Positions 37,341 through 53,779 of a stretch of DNA of 64,000 nt are shown piece by piece (positions within the stretch are counted from its first letter, which is position 1; each line of letters opens with the position of its first letter). Below the pieces are notes generated by a model that worked only from the letters and a program-made list of their open reading frames with translations, searched no databases and was not told the DNA's origin. This DNA is from Circinella umbellata (taxonomy: Eukaryota; Mucoromycota; Mucoromycetes; Mucorales; Lichtheimiaceae), in assembly GCA_025093555.1 (NCBI GenBank), contig JAIWNF010000024.1, positions 558,001 through 622,000 on the forward strand. Reading direction: 5' to 3'. Position numbers and translations under genes: made by a program.

Positions 37341-38268
37341 TGTTTGTGAGAACAAAGGATAAAAAAAATCGCGCCAGCCAATTTTTTTTTGTCCGTGGTG
37401 CAATGCGGGGATTGTCAGCCAAGATAAATACAGCTTATCCTGTTTGTATATTTCTTCTTTGCCAAAGTCAAACCTCTTTCAGCAAATGAAATAACGAGAT
37501 GATTTTTGATTATAATAAATCCAAAACTAATAAATTTCATAGGAGTTGATCTTTATTTCTCTATCATTGACTATCTTTTTATTACACAGTGGACGTTCCT
37601 GATTTCGACAAGTTGTATGTTGAAACTTGTGATCAACCAATACTAGCTTCTTGGCACATATGACAATAGGAGGCCTTCAGGTCATTATGCCTATTGAGGT
37701 ATGGTAATTTATTTATAAGCGACAGATGTTATACTGGAATATCGACTTGCTAATAATTTACAAGAACAAATGTATGAAAAAAAAAGTTATACAGATGATG
37801 TTTTGAATATCCAGCCAGAAGCATTGAGTTATATATATATATTTCACACCTAAAAAGAATGATCTGATTATACCTATTTCATTCTCGCTATATGTATTAA
37901 ATACTGATCATTTTTCTTTTTAAGTTGATAAATGATGATGAATTAAAAACCACCTGCCTGTTTTTTAATTTTTGCACTATCTATATTAATTTCAAGTAAC
38001 AGATATAATTTCAAATATACATAATGCTCATCTTCGGGCAAAGAATCTATGAATGGTTTTCTTTAATTATTAAAATAACCATTGACTTTTCTCTTCGTGA
38101 TTGTGGAGAAATATCTTTTTGCCGTGTGTATTATGTTCTACTACTATTTATAATGGTACCTGACTCAAATTTCTGACAGTAATAATCCTGTTATTCCTGC
38201 AAAATGGAGCCGTTTTCCAGACCCGCGGGTTTCAAATTACAAACAAAGGAAGGGGTAAAAACTGAATT

Positions 38269-38299
38269 GCACAAACGACGGGACGAAGTCCGTTTGTGC
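38269..38299. repeat. Stem-loop (palindromic) sequence
   Basis: The arms GCACAAAC and GTTTGTGC enclose GGACGAAGTCC, itself a GGAC-GAA-GTCC hairpin, so the whole can fold into a 12-bp stem with one 4-base bulge. A related string, GGGACGAAGT followed by TCCG, occurs on the minus strand at about 19383-19400. It could be a regulatory site, a terminator-like structure or a fragment of a repeat family. Confidence 0.5.
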
Positions 38300-38608
38300 G
38301 GAACGACGTTACACATTGTTTCTCTTCCTTTTTCTTCTTTTCACACGCAAGGTTAATAACACAAAAATTATATGGGAGACTAGTCTATACATGGTGGTAG
38401 GTATAATGCTAACTTTTTATCTCAACAAAAGTAATACTTTTTACCATACAAATATCTTGTTACTTACCCGTCGTTTTTAAACATTTTTATGATTTTTCCC
38501 TAAAACTGTTAAACTCCTTTTGCCTTATAACTTTCTCACATCAAATCAACGCATAAGGATTATTGTAAGATGAGAAAAAAAAATCAGTGTGGATTTTTTT
38601 TATGAAGT

Positions 38609-38620
38609 TATATATATATA
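38609..38620 (+). promoter_or_regulatory. TATA-like element of the plus-strand GH31 gene
   Basis: TATATATATA about 65 bases before the start codon at 38686, in a position similar to that seen upstream of the minus-strand paralog. Confidence 0.4.
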
Positions 38621-38685
38621 GTGCCACTAAAGCACGAAAGTAAGATTAGTAGACCTTTTTTTTTAAGTTTGTCAAATACTACCGC

Positions 38686-43171
<4,486 letters not shown>

Positions 43172-44205
43172 AGTATTTCACTTTTTTTCTTTTATTTTGT
43201 TGAGAATAAAAGAAGACATATTCGGAATCCTTATCATTATCATTTTTAATTCATTTTTGCTTTAACATGACGATTCTTTTTTAAAGTTGTATATGAAAGC
43301 AAGGATTGGTAACTATAGAAACAATGTTTATATTTACATAATTACTATGACAACGCTATACATTTCACTCATTAATAGATACTCAGAATAATATATAAAT
43401 TGGGCTTTATGATATGTTAATCCAAACATAGAGTGGATCATTTGTGAATGGAGTACTGATAATAGACTCTATGTACATATTGATAATGGAAATGTTTTTT
43501 GGGAACAGCTCAAAAGTTACATACGTACTTCTATCTATACAACGAGCATTATTTCAAGTTATACCTATACGTATACGCCTAATTGTAAATAATTTCATCA
43601 GTTCTACTTTTTATGCGTTTACAAATGTAATAGTACAACACAACTATCATACTGTACTTTTTCTTTTTTTTCTTTAAATGGTAACTCATTCTGCGTGCTA
43701 GTAAACAACATCATTTCAAAAGGCACAAGAAGAAAGATATATAATGATGTAATTATAATAATAATACGTAATGATTTGTTATATTAATAATAAGTAAAAT
43801 AGAAAAAAAACTAAACAAAAATAAATTTTGTTCTGTTTTTTTCATAACTCATAAAAGTAAAATAAAAAAGAATGGGAGAGATAAGATTAATGTTTGGGGA
43901 AGGGGAAGGATGGGGATAATTAAATTTCATATACTCTTTTTCATGGGTTCTTTTTTATATATGTATAAACCCAGTTAGAACCATCAGTTCCAAATCTAAT
44001 TAATAAAAATAATACCTAAAATGATAAACTAAGGAAAAAAGCAAAAACGTCGGGATCCATTGTATAAGTTGAGGGTGGAGGATGAACGATAGAATAAGAA
44101 ATGATAAAAAAAAAGAGTGATAGAAAGAAAGAAGAATGTTATGGTATAAATAGAATAAATAATAAATACTAGTAATTATAATTGATGTTGAAGAAAAAGG
44201 ATTGA
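43172..44205. other. Convergent intergenic region
   Basis: About 1 kb of AT-rich DNA between the ends of the GH31 and kinase genes. It will hold both 3' UTRs. The ORF at 43444-43677 has no recognisable features and I do not support it. Confidence 0.5.
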
Positions 44206-46589
44206 TTATACTAATGTTTTATTCACAAAAGCAGCAAGGCCTTGTGAATCAGTAGTTTTTAGTAAACTTTGTTCGACGTGCATATCAAGTTCCTAATAGA
44301 AAAAAGAAGAAGAAGAAGAAAAAACATCAGAAGTTTTATAATATATTACATTTTTTTAGTAAGGAAAACAAAATAAACAATTGAATTACTTACTGCAACA
44401 ACATCTTTAGCTGTCGGTCGATTTTCTGGATTTTCTTCCAAAAGCCAAGCAACAAGACCAGTACAATAAATTGTAGGATAACTATAGGTGAAAGTTGGAC
44501 TAGGTTCTTCAAGAATTTTGTCAAAAACTTGTTCATCCTCTTTTGTTGAATAATGAGGTGGAACACGATCCATCATTTCAATTAATGTGATACCAAGCGA
44601 CCAAAGATCAACTTTTTCGTCGTAAGGTTGTTCCCGAATAACTTCTGGCGCCATCCACTATGTTAAAATAAATAAATAAATGAGTGATATAATATTTATC
44701 ATCAGATAAAAAAAATTGACTTTTCTCATAATTAAGAATGATCATTTGTTCATGCTTTTTATTTTTTGGTACCTTTGCTGTTCCGAGTCTTTCACGATTT
44801 GTATGACGTGTGCTAGTGGCAAGACCAAAATCAGCTAAGTGAAAATAATATCAATAATAACATCGTACCATTTTATTTAAAAAAAGGTTAGATAACTTTT
44901 TATGCATCCGTTACAAATATATGCATTTATGATCATAAACTAAACTTACCAAGTTTTACTTCACCATTGGAACCGATTAACAAGTTCTCACACTTCACAT
45001 CACGATGGATGAAGGATTTGTTATGCAAGAAAACAAGAGCATTCAATGTCTATTATATTTTTGTCATTAGTTATTCCCTGTTCATCCAGCTTATTTCATA
45101 GACTCCTAAAACTTTACCTGTCTAATAATATAAACTGCATATTCTTCAGGTAATCCACGACAACAAAGAACAGCAAATACACTACATCGCATAAGATCCA
45201 TGGAAATCCAAACTTCATTTTTATGAACAGATGCTTCCCGGAGTTTGATCAAGTTTGCATGACCGCTTGCCATGATTTTAAGTTCGCGAACAATAGCTGC
45301 TCGGTATTCTCTGTCATTATCCAATTTACATCGTTTCAATGCAAGTTTGACACCTCCTGCACCACGAACACCTACTTGTACTACAGATCCATTGACACTA
45401 TATAAGAATGTTACCAAGTTAATAATATATACAACAAAAACATAATAAAATAGTAATTGAATTTCGTATTTTTTTTCTTCTCGTTGGGGCAACAAGGAAG
45501 ATCAATCCAAACTAAGCTTTCTGCCTCCTTAACTATATCATTAAAAATATGTTCTCCTCGTACACTCGTTCTCCGTCTTCCTCCGTTTCAGACATTCTAA
45601 TCCTTTTTATCCTCCCTCCTTTTTATGGAATTCTTTTTTGGATTAAAACTTTGATGCTAAAACACGCACACTTTTCTCTCTCTCACACACACACACACTC
45701 CATCCCTCTTTCTTTTCTTTCTCCTATAAGACAGAAAGAATGTCTCAATATTCCCAATCGGTCAATTCCCCTCCTGCTCTTTATTTTAGTGTATAAATTT
45801 CTGTATTTATACTATCAATGTTTTGCTGCTGCTACTAATATTATGCCACTACCTAATAATACAAAGTAAAGAAAAAGAAAAAGAAAGAAAGAAAGAGAGA
45901 TAATAGTTACTTACCCAGTGCCAATTTCTTTGGATCCAATATAACGATTCTTCGGTAATTCGATAAAGGTAATCTTTGGAATTGCTTTCTTTAACCTTTT
46001 TAAGAAACCTGACTCTTCATGACGAACAATTGGAGGAGGTGGAGGTGGTGACCAGTTTGCTGTACATCGAGCAGGAACCCATGGAGGCTATTTTATGTTG
46101 TTATATATATTCGTGACATTAGTTATTTAGGATCATATACAGAAGCGAAAACAACGCGCTCTTTCACTCTCTCTCACATATTCACATCAATATTAGATAA
46201 TAAATATTTTTACCCGAGCTGGACTATTATTAATAGTTTCAATAATTGATTTTTTCCTTATTACTTGTTTTGGTTCAATAGGTAAAGGTTGTAAATAAGC
46301 TTTGCCTAAGATATCAGGAATTTCACAATAACCTGGTGACCGCCAAACATGCTATATATCAATTTTATATAAAAATGATTTTCTTTGTTAAACTTATCTT
46401 TCCTTTAATATGCAAATTAGATATTCAAATATAACTAACCTTGTCATTTTGCTTGTTACAAGTATTGGTTGTTGGTGGTTTTACTGAACCTAATGACCTT
46501 CTTTTCTGAGTTGATACAAGTGGTGCTTTATTATTAGGCGTGGTATCTGAGCACGACTTGCGTACAGAATGTTTAGTTGTTGTTTGCAT
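44206..46589 (-). CDS. STE20-type serine/threonine kinase
   Basis: Predicted 417-residue kinase from eight exons: 46440-46589, 46214-46351, 45915-46087, 45118-45397, 44950-45049, 44773-44834, 44394-44657, 44206-44292. The N-terminal about 145 residues are basic and Pro-rich (WSPPPPPP) with no visible CRIB/PBD. The kinase domain starts about 145: glycine loop GTGVNGSV, Lys175 in LALKRC, Asp264 in HRDVKCEN, Asp282 in DFG, and GTAKWMAPEV, the STE20/PAK-like activation-segment end. Subdomain IX ([12 protein letters not shown]) also fits STE20. The segment GTAKWMAPE differs from the PAK form GTPYWMAPE, and the hinge region ([13 protein letters not shown]) is unusual. The intron between exons 3 and 4 is 517 bases, far longer than the others. 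It probably acts in a signalling cascade, but the partner is unknown. Confidence 0.85.
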
Positions 46590-49309
46590 ATGTTTTTCTC
46601 AATATTAATGATGGGAGAAATGATTATTATTTGCTTGTTCGTTGTTTGATGGTATTATTGAATTTTCGATTCTTCTTTTTTATTATTATTATTATTTTTA
46701 GTGAAATAATATATGTAAAAAAAAGAATGAGACGAGTGTTGGGAATCAAAAAGGAAAAATAAAAAAAAAAGGAAGGGAGGGAAATTTAAAAAAAAAGTTA
46801 ATTATAACGTATATAAAAAGAGAAGAAAGAAAAAGAAATACTCCAATAAAAATATTTATTAATAAAATGATAGGAAAGGGAAACAATAAAGAAAATTGGG
46901 GGGAGGAGGGGAGTATAGAGAGAGAGGGGTTGAATGGTGTGAGTAAGTTGTAAAAGGAGCAACGAATATAAAACTTGAGATTATTTTTTTATAGGTTTTG
47001 GTGCGACATAATTATATAACAATCTTGTCTTCTGATCTTTACCTTATATATCTTAAGTTCATTTTATAGGTGATATTAGTCCTCAATGAGACGGAATTTT
47101 TTCTTAAAACTAATCGACTGAATGAGTCTTTATAGCATACACAGAATGAGAGATATTATTATGTTCTTATTCTACCTATTTATATTATTACAGTTACTAT
47201 AATAAAAAGGAGATCGATTGTTTTATATCTATAATTTAGCCTATTAATAATATATAGTTTAATTCTTAAAAAAAGCTTTTTATAATAATACATCAGCCTT
47301 AATACTGAATATCATGATGATCTTAAATCTCGGTAATACATAATCTAATATTATTATATATTTTATACTCAAAGCAAATCTCTTTTTTTTTGAGATAATC
47401 GTCATTGATAATAATACAGTTCTTTCAAATAACTTTTGAAAAATATGCAAACTGTGTGCATTCGAATCATATAGAATGGGGTGGACCGATTTCTAATTTT
47501 CATACCTTGTTTTGTCTTCTTCTTTAAGTAATGGGATCATCAGCAAATTAGCTTTTTTTTTTTTTTTTTTTCAAAAAAAAAAAACTTGCACGTGAATCTT
47601 TATTAATAATATATTAATAAAAATAATAGCGAACCGTATAAGTATAAATGAGTATAGTTAAAATTAAGTACACAGAATACAGTAAACCATGTTATTTTTT
47701 AGCATGCTCAAAAAGAAAAACAATCATTTTTATTAATACCAAAAAAGATATATTCAGCAACATGACCTCATACTTCTTTCAATTATCTACTTGCTAACTT
47801 TCACTTTCATTTCTTTTGGTAAGTTACCATCAGATAATAATATATAGAATAAGGAGCTTCCATTTATACTATTAGTTATATATACTATAATACTTTCTCA
47901 GAAAGCATTATAGTTATTGGATAAGGTATGGTTAAAATACAAACAATCATAAGAAAAAAAGAGTGTACGTATATAAATATAGGTTAATTATAAACTTTCA
48001 CAAAAATAGTTTTTCAATCCTAAAACTAAGATGTCATTAGCTGAAGGCAAAGCTTTATTTTAAAAGTTTACTATGTTCAGTTATCACTATCATAATTTCT
48101 CGTGTCATTTTTAATGTTATTAATATTGTGATTATCATATCCTCTTGACAACTATACCCTACTTTTCTTTTTCATTATTAACGTATTTTATCTACAACGA
48201 TATGGAGATTACTTTTTATTAAACTTTTCTTGTCTGAACATGCTGACAATAAGCATTTTTCTTTACTGCAGTTAATATGTAGTCATGGCCACAACAGCAA
48301 AAATAGCTGGCAGATTTTTTTTTTGCTAACCATCCTCAGTATGTATCACTGACTGTATTTTCATTTTTTTTTACATGAATGACACACGCAAAAGACAAAT
48401 CATGACAACAGCACCTACGATAACGACAGAGAACGTAGCTATCAAAACGAACCACTACCATGATTATCAACTACTTACTCCAAATGATACCAACATTGCT
48501 TACTGTAATATTTAAATTTCTTTACGCAGGTATCGCAGTAATTTTGAAAAGTGACCTTTATTCATTGGATTTCCTGGTTCGTGAGAGGAAAGTGTTTTAA
48601 CGATAGACTTTATAGATTATCTTTTTACAACTCTTTTACATGGTCTACAACGTTTGATATTAGAATAGTTTTGAGTTGCTGTTTGATCATAATCGTGATG
48701 CATCAGTTGAAGAACAACTAACCAGATAATGAATCAGCAAAAAAAAATACTGATTTTGTGTTTATTTGAACCAAAATTACAACAGCAACAACAACTACCT
48801 GGCATTTCAATAGCTTCTCAAAGTCTATAGAAACAGAAATATCGTTATTTTGATTTCATTACGTAGTAAAAAGGAACGATAACACCTGCCTGTTTATGAA
48901 ATATCTCTATCCAATAATATACACTTTAATTAAACCATTCCATATCTCTGCTATACGTACAATAACAGCAATAGTAATAATATCTTCTAATTTACTATAG
49001 ATATGGTTTCAATTTAGAGTCCCAGTCAAGTAAAACAAAATTACAAAACGTTGTAGATCGTTATCGATCAATCATAAACAAAGTCAGAGCTTTTTTTTTC
49101 TGTGATTGACAAAATAACATAAAAATTAAATCGGTAGATCTTGTGTAAATATGTATACCGAGGAATGGTCCAGCATATTTGCTTTTTTGTTACACTGATG
49201 TTTAACTTAAATTATTATATAGTTTGACATTATGCAACCATCAAACTCAAAATGACTCAACCCTTATGACACGTCATCCCCACTTTTGACACAAACAATC
49301 AATTATAAC

Positions 49310-49341
<32 letters not shown>

Positions 49342-49483
49342 GGGATATAAATTTTGTTACTAACTTACAATTATGTAAAATGGGAAAGACGAAAGAAAAT
49401 ATGGAGTTTTCATGTTGGTTTTTTCTTTTTTTTTGGTGGGGAAGGGGATGTTGAAAAAATAGTTGAAGAATGATAAAAGTGTC
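46590..49483. other. AT-rich gene-poor region
   Basis: About 2.9 kb with no supportable gene. The first part is the kinase upstream region, with A/G-rich tracts near 46720-46930. A run of 19 T followed by C and 12 A lies at 47553-47584, and a run of about 29 T at 49313-49341. The remainder is low-complexity AT-rich DNA. Confidence 0.5.
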
Positions 49484-49817
49484 TTATTTTGTTGCGCAAC
49501 CACAACCTTCAGAGGTATCGACAGGTTCAGCACCAGAAGAACAAGCACAGGAACTACCACAACCACAACCTTCCCTATATTTACATAGAGTTATTCACAT
49601 TATTAAAAAAGCCTTTCTAGAGTTTATATTTTTCTCTCTCTTCCTTACTGTCTATTATTTCTACAAACATATTCAAAGAAATCAAAAAAAAAACGAGATT
49701 AACTTACTCTTTAGCTGTACAACCGCAAGTTTGAGCACACTTGCATGCTTCAGAAGTACATTGACATTGATCAGCCTTACATTTGCATTCAGCTCCACAG
49801 CAACCAGGATTACCCAT
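49484..49817 (-). CDS. Metallothionein-like Cys-rich protein
   Basis: A 66-residue protein from exons 49708-49817 and 49484-49574, joined in frame across a GT-AG intron. Sixteen cysteines occur almost entirely as C-x-C or CC pairs (for example CKCKADQCQC, CGCG, CAC), with very few aromatic or large hydrophobic residues, the signature of metallothioneins that bind Cu(I), Zn or Cd in thiolate clusters. Two Cys-rich blocks are separated by a Cys-free hinge of about ten residues (SSGAEPVDTSEG). This suggests two metal-binding lobes, roughly 12 and 4 Cys. It lies alone between AT-rich spacers. A TGACG/CGTCA element about 140 bases upstream could be regulatory, but I see no clear metal-response element. 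Confidence 0.9.
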
Positions 49818-50573
49818 TGTTTTTTTTATAGTACAAGAAGAAGAAAAAAGAAGAAGTTTTGTTGAAGAAGAAGAGGAAGAAGATTAGTTGCGTGGGAACG
49901 ATCTTTTTTTAAAAGAAAAGTTGGAGCAATAAATAGTAAAGAGCTATAAGAGGCGTGACGTTTTATTATCGCATGCGTTTTTGTTTACGTGTTATTTGAA
50001 CATGAGAAACTAAAAGGGGCGTTCTTCCTAATAAACACCTTTTTTTTTTTTCAAGAAAACAGGTATTTGGATAAGAAACTTGAGTTTTAATATGGTGATT
50101 CCGTAACGTCGATAAACAGTTACTATATTTATTATTAAGATGCTTTTTTAATTGGTTCATTTGAAGAAAACTTGTTTTTTTTTTTTTGCATGAATTAATA
50201 CTTAGTTTTTATCATTTGAAAAAAAGGGATTTTACTCTACTATACTGTGATAATCTTGTATAATCAATCACAAGGGAATGCATATATATATAATATCTTC
50301 AAACAAAAAAAAAAGAATATTCCTTGACTATACGTACCTAGTTCTATGTGGTGATATAATTTAACCTGATATGTTTCATATATACAAGATTATGTAACAA
50401 GAAATACTTGAAATGAGTATTGTTTATCATTTATACTTTTTGTAAAACATACATCTCAATCAATCAAAAGAAAAAGCCCGATATAATTATTTGTATAAAT
50501 GATTACTATTTATTTTTGTTTTAGGTTAGGTAAATAAGAATTGTTAGAAAATTGATATTGTATAAAGAAAATA
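49818..50573. other. Intergenic, metallothionein promoter side
   Basis: About 750 bases between the metallothionein start and the F-box gene end. A perfect 8-base palindrome CGCATGCG lies near 49970. The rest is AT-rich. A minus-strand ORF at 49966-50160 is not supported. Confidence 0.4.
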
Positions 50574-52604
50574 TTAATAATTATAGCGCACAGAAGTATT
50601 TTGGCTTCCTAATCGATATTGGGCATATTCAATAGCATCTTGGGAAACAGAAAAGCAACTCCATATGGAAAGCTCTTTCAATTTTATTATTGCGCTTTCT
50701 TGTTGTTGTTTTGGATGATGATGATAATAGTAATAATATTGATCCACAAATGAACATATTCCAACATCATCAATATTTTCACATTCACTAACATCCAAGA
50801 ATTCAAGATGGTGCTTCATTTTTATTCCCAATAATTCCATGACTTGATTATTAACACCATCCATACCTTGAAAAGAGAGTCGTTTCAAGTTATTGTTAGT
50901 ATTCGCTGACGATGATGCATACTGTTGAATAAATAAAAGAATGGATCCGGATGAAACTTGATCACAAAAAGCCACAGTCACAGAGTGTAAATAATGAAGA
51001 TGATTTGCAATTGTTCGAAATAATAAATTATTAATAGCCGTCAGATTGTATATATACAATTGCTCCAGGTTCGGTGATCGACGTAAAAATGTAGATAGGT
51101 TATTAACTAGTAAAGCTGATGTTGCTGTTGCTGTCTGACTAACAGTGTTACGTCTACTGTTTGTTGTTGCTGTAGTTGTTGAAAGAACAAGATAATCATC
51201 CTCTTCCTCAGTAGTCACGCTGTTATCATTGTCGTCATCAGTTATATTGTTGCTCATGCCCAAAGTAAATCTTTTTAAATGAGGAAACTGAAACATGGCT
51301 AGATTCGATATCGTTTCGTTGGATAAATTGGGCAGAAAATTCAGGTCCATGATTTCCAATGTCTTATTATTTTTTTGAATAAAAGAAATTAAAGTATGCT
51401 CTTCTACGTGTATTAGTTCTGATAAGTGTAAATGACGTAATGTGCCACCACCGCCAACCATTGCCTTTTCTCTAATCCTTGTTGAGAATGATGGATTGGC
51501 TATTGTCTTTGCTGTCCAGGATTTCAAATTATAACCATAGTAAAGTGTTTCTAGTACAGGTGCAAATTGATATATTGAATAAAGTGTACCATTCGTATCA
51601 GGAAAATCATATGGATTAATACTGATTCGTCGCAATTGAGAACATGATTGAAGCAAACGATCCAATGGCATAATATCATTCGTTTGACCATGCATATAAA
51701 GGGCCAAACTTTGAAGTTGATGATGGTGATAACATTGTAAAAAATCCCATTTTCTTTTATTATTATTGTTAGGATCGTTGTCGTCATTTGTTGTTATTGT
51801 TCGCCGTGCATAGTGTGGCGCTGTATAAAACGTCAAATGGTTCAAATTGGAACAATCCCGTAAAATGATGTTGAATATTATATCGGAGGATGGAGTAGCA
51901 TGGTTTCTCATAGTCAACACTCGTAGACTAGAACCCATGAGTCGAAATAGTTTTAGAAAGTTCTGTTTTGATAATCCAAAATTTAAATGAGCTAAACATA
52001 TATATATATATATATATGATAGTAATAAATAATTAGAGTATAACAAGCAGCACCAAGTAGCAGCAATAACAATAGAAGTGATAATAATAATAGTAACTAA
52101 AAATTAATATACCATACCGGTTTGAATATGATGGCACTTTTTAGAAACCAAAAATTTAATTTCCTTTGATTGTTTTCGACGTTTACGTGCATTCATTTCA
52201 AGAATTTTGACTTGTCGGCCTGATATATGATAAGGTGTCAAGTCTTGAATAAAGTTACAATTTGAGTCGGACAATTCGTTCCATAAACCACCCCACGATG
52301 TTAATATAAAAGAACGCCATGTGTGACATACTTGAGTACAACAAATGTTTTGTTCCATGGTTAACAGGTTAAAAATAGCTGATACAAGTTCAAAAGGGAG
52401 CACATTGACGAATGAACTATAGGTAATTGCTCTACCAATGCTGTTATTATTATTATTATTATCATTGTTGTTGTTGTTGCCATGACGATTACCCGAACAT
52501 GGCGATTGTAAAATCAAGTCGGTTTTGACATCGTGTACTACATTGTGGGATTTGTGATTTTCAAAAAGAGTTGTTTTCCCACTAGAAGAATGATTATGAT
52601 GCAT
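50574..52604 (-). CDS. F-box protein with leucine-rich repeats
   Basis: Predicted 634-residue protein from exons 52118-52604 and 50574-51991 (126-base intron, phase 1). After an Asn-rich N-terminus, residues about 67-111 form an F-box (VLPFELVSAIFNLL followed by QVCHTWRSFI and LWNEL). The remainder contains repeating L-x-x-L-x-L segments with SNLNHLTFY, RHLHLSEL, EFLDVSECENIDDVGI and LKELSIWSC, typical of Cys-containing LRRs of SCF ubiquitin-ligase substrate receptors. The likely role is binding a target protein for ubiquitination through SKP1-CUL1. The target is unknown. Low-complexity Asn, Thr and Asp runs interrupt the repeats. Upstream in-frame ATGs exist to 52760 but give a Gly/Trp-rich start that I consider unlikely. 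Confidence 0.85.
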
Positions 52605-53377
52605 TCTGTTGACAAAGGAAAAATGACTGAGGCAGAACGAAAAAAAAAAAAAATTGAATGATACAAGTGAGAGATTGGGAAGGGAATAACTTTTTAATAG
52701 ATAACGTGTGTATGAGTAATACGCCTTTTCCCCACCCCCCAACCAACCCGCCCACCCCATATAATCTCCCTGTTTCTTCTATCTCTTCTTTCTGGGGATT
52801 GTATAATATAAGCTGGTATGCATGAAATATACTCTGTAATGCTTAACCCCAAAAAAAATAAAAGTATTGGTTCCCTCGTCTCCCGAAAAATTATCACCGC
52901 TCGATCACGAAAAGTTCATAATCAGGTGGGATAAAATGTATTCTCACCCATGGCAAAAAGAATTCGAGAAAACATAAGAATATTCCCTATAGTTTTTTTT
53001 TGGTAACATAGGATAGCATGATAATCATCTGGGACCGTTTATAATATTATTATATATAACTTAAGCGAGGCTATCTTTTTGAATGTCATTTTTAGATGTA
53101 AACGTTTTAAAGTATTTCAAGAAAACAACGATAACTTCGATTTGCCCCATCATCTTAAAATATGATATTCATTACTTTTAAACAGCAAGAATATATTAGA
53201 CTTTTAATAAACAAGTTTTTTTTTTCTTTGGAATATGTTGGATGGACTAATAAAAGCCATCACTCATTATATGCATAGATGAAGAATGTGTACTTTAATA
53301 GGTTTTTTCCTATTAATATAAATATATCTTATAAAGATTAAAAAGAAAGAAGAAATATAATTTCTCTTTCTTATTTA
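52605..53377. other. Upstream region of the F-box gene
   Basis: About 770 bases. A C-rich tract lies around 52727-52756. The rest is AT-rich and no gene is seen. Confidence 0.4.
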
Positions 53378-53779
53378 TTATGATATAAAATTGATTATGT
53401 AACGTTTAAGTGCTACTGGCAGTAGTTGGGGGAAGGTTTTCAGCCAATAAAATTGATGCAAAAAAGGATTACAGTCTATAATCCTTTCTGTAATTCTTTT
53501 ATAACAAGTGAATAAAAGTGCATTATTTTTCTGTATCGCAGGATATTTTCTTGTTATTGAAGAGCTTACTCTGAAGGTCTTGCTATCAACGAAACGTAAC
53601 ACCAGTGTGATCGATGAAGGTTGCTGCGTACTGGTATCACTGTTGTTTCTAGTAGTAGTATGGTTGTGAGGTACAATAATACCTACTGAACTTGTTGAAG
53701 TTGCTGAGCTGATTGTACTACTAGACCGACTGCGCTTATTGTGATTAGTTATTATCATTATTTCTTCTCGTTTCTTCAA
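53378..53779 (-). CDS. Hypothetical protein, orphan ORF
   Basis: A 133-residue open frame that I do not recognise. The first half is rich in Ser, Thr, Asn and His. The second half is more protein-like (SITLVLRFVDSKTFRVSS, NALLFTCYKRITERIIDC, LHQFYWLKTFPQLLP) with mixed hydrophobic and charged residues. No signal peptide or clear domain is visible. It could be a single-exon gene, the last exon of a longer gene whose upstream exons I could not join, or chance coding. It lies in an otherwise gene-poor interval. Confidence 0.4.
   Translation of the reverse strand: MKKREEIMIITNHNKRSRSSSTISSATSTSSVGIIVPHNHTTTRNNSDTSTQQPSSITLVLRFVDSKTFRVSSSITRKYPAIQKNNALLFTCYKRITERIIDCNPFLHQFYWLKTFPQLLPVALKRYIINFIS

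Larger units (their letters stand above)
37404..38685. other. Intergenic: divergent promoters of rhomboid and plus-strand GH31
   Basis: No gene seen. CAGTGGACGTTCC at about 37587 resembles a Tc1/mariner end but no partner was found. A perfect 10-base palindrome ACCCGCGGGT lies at 38221-38230. A strong stem-loop lies at 38269-38299. A TATA-like element at 38609-38620 precedes the GH31 start. Confidence 0.45.

Noticed and set aside
45549..45869. Plus-strand ORF in the long kinase intron
   Set aside because: It consists of simple CT and CA repeats (SLSHTHTHS) and hydrophobic chance sequence.
49470..49865. Plus-strand ORF over the metallothionein locus
   Set aside because: The minus strand gives a clear 16-Cys metallothionein across a good intron; the plus frame runs through that intron.
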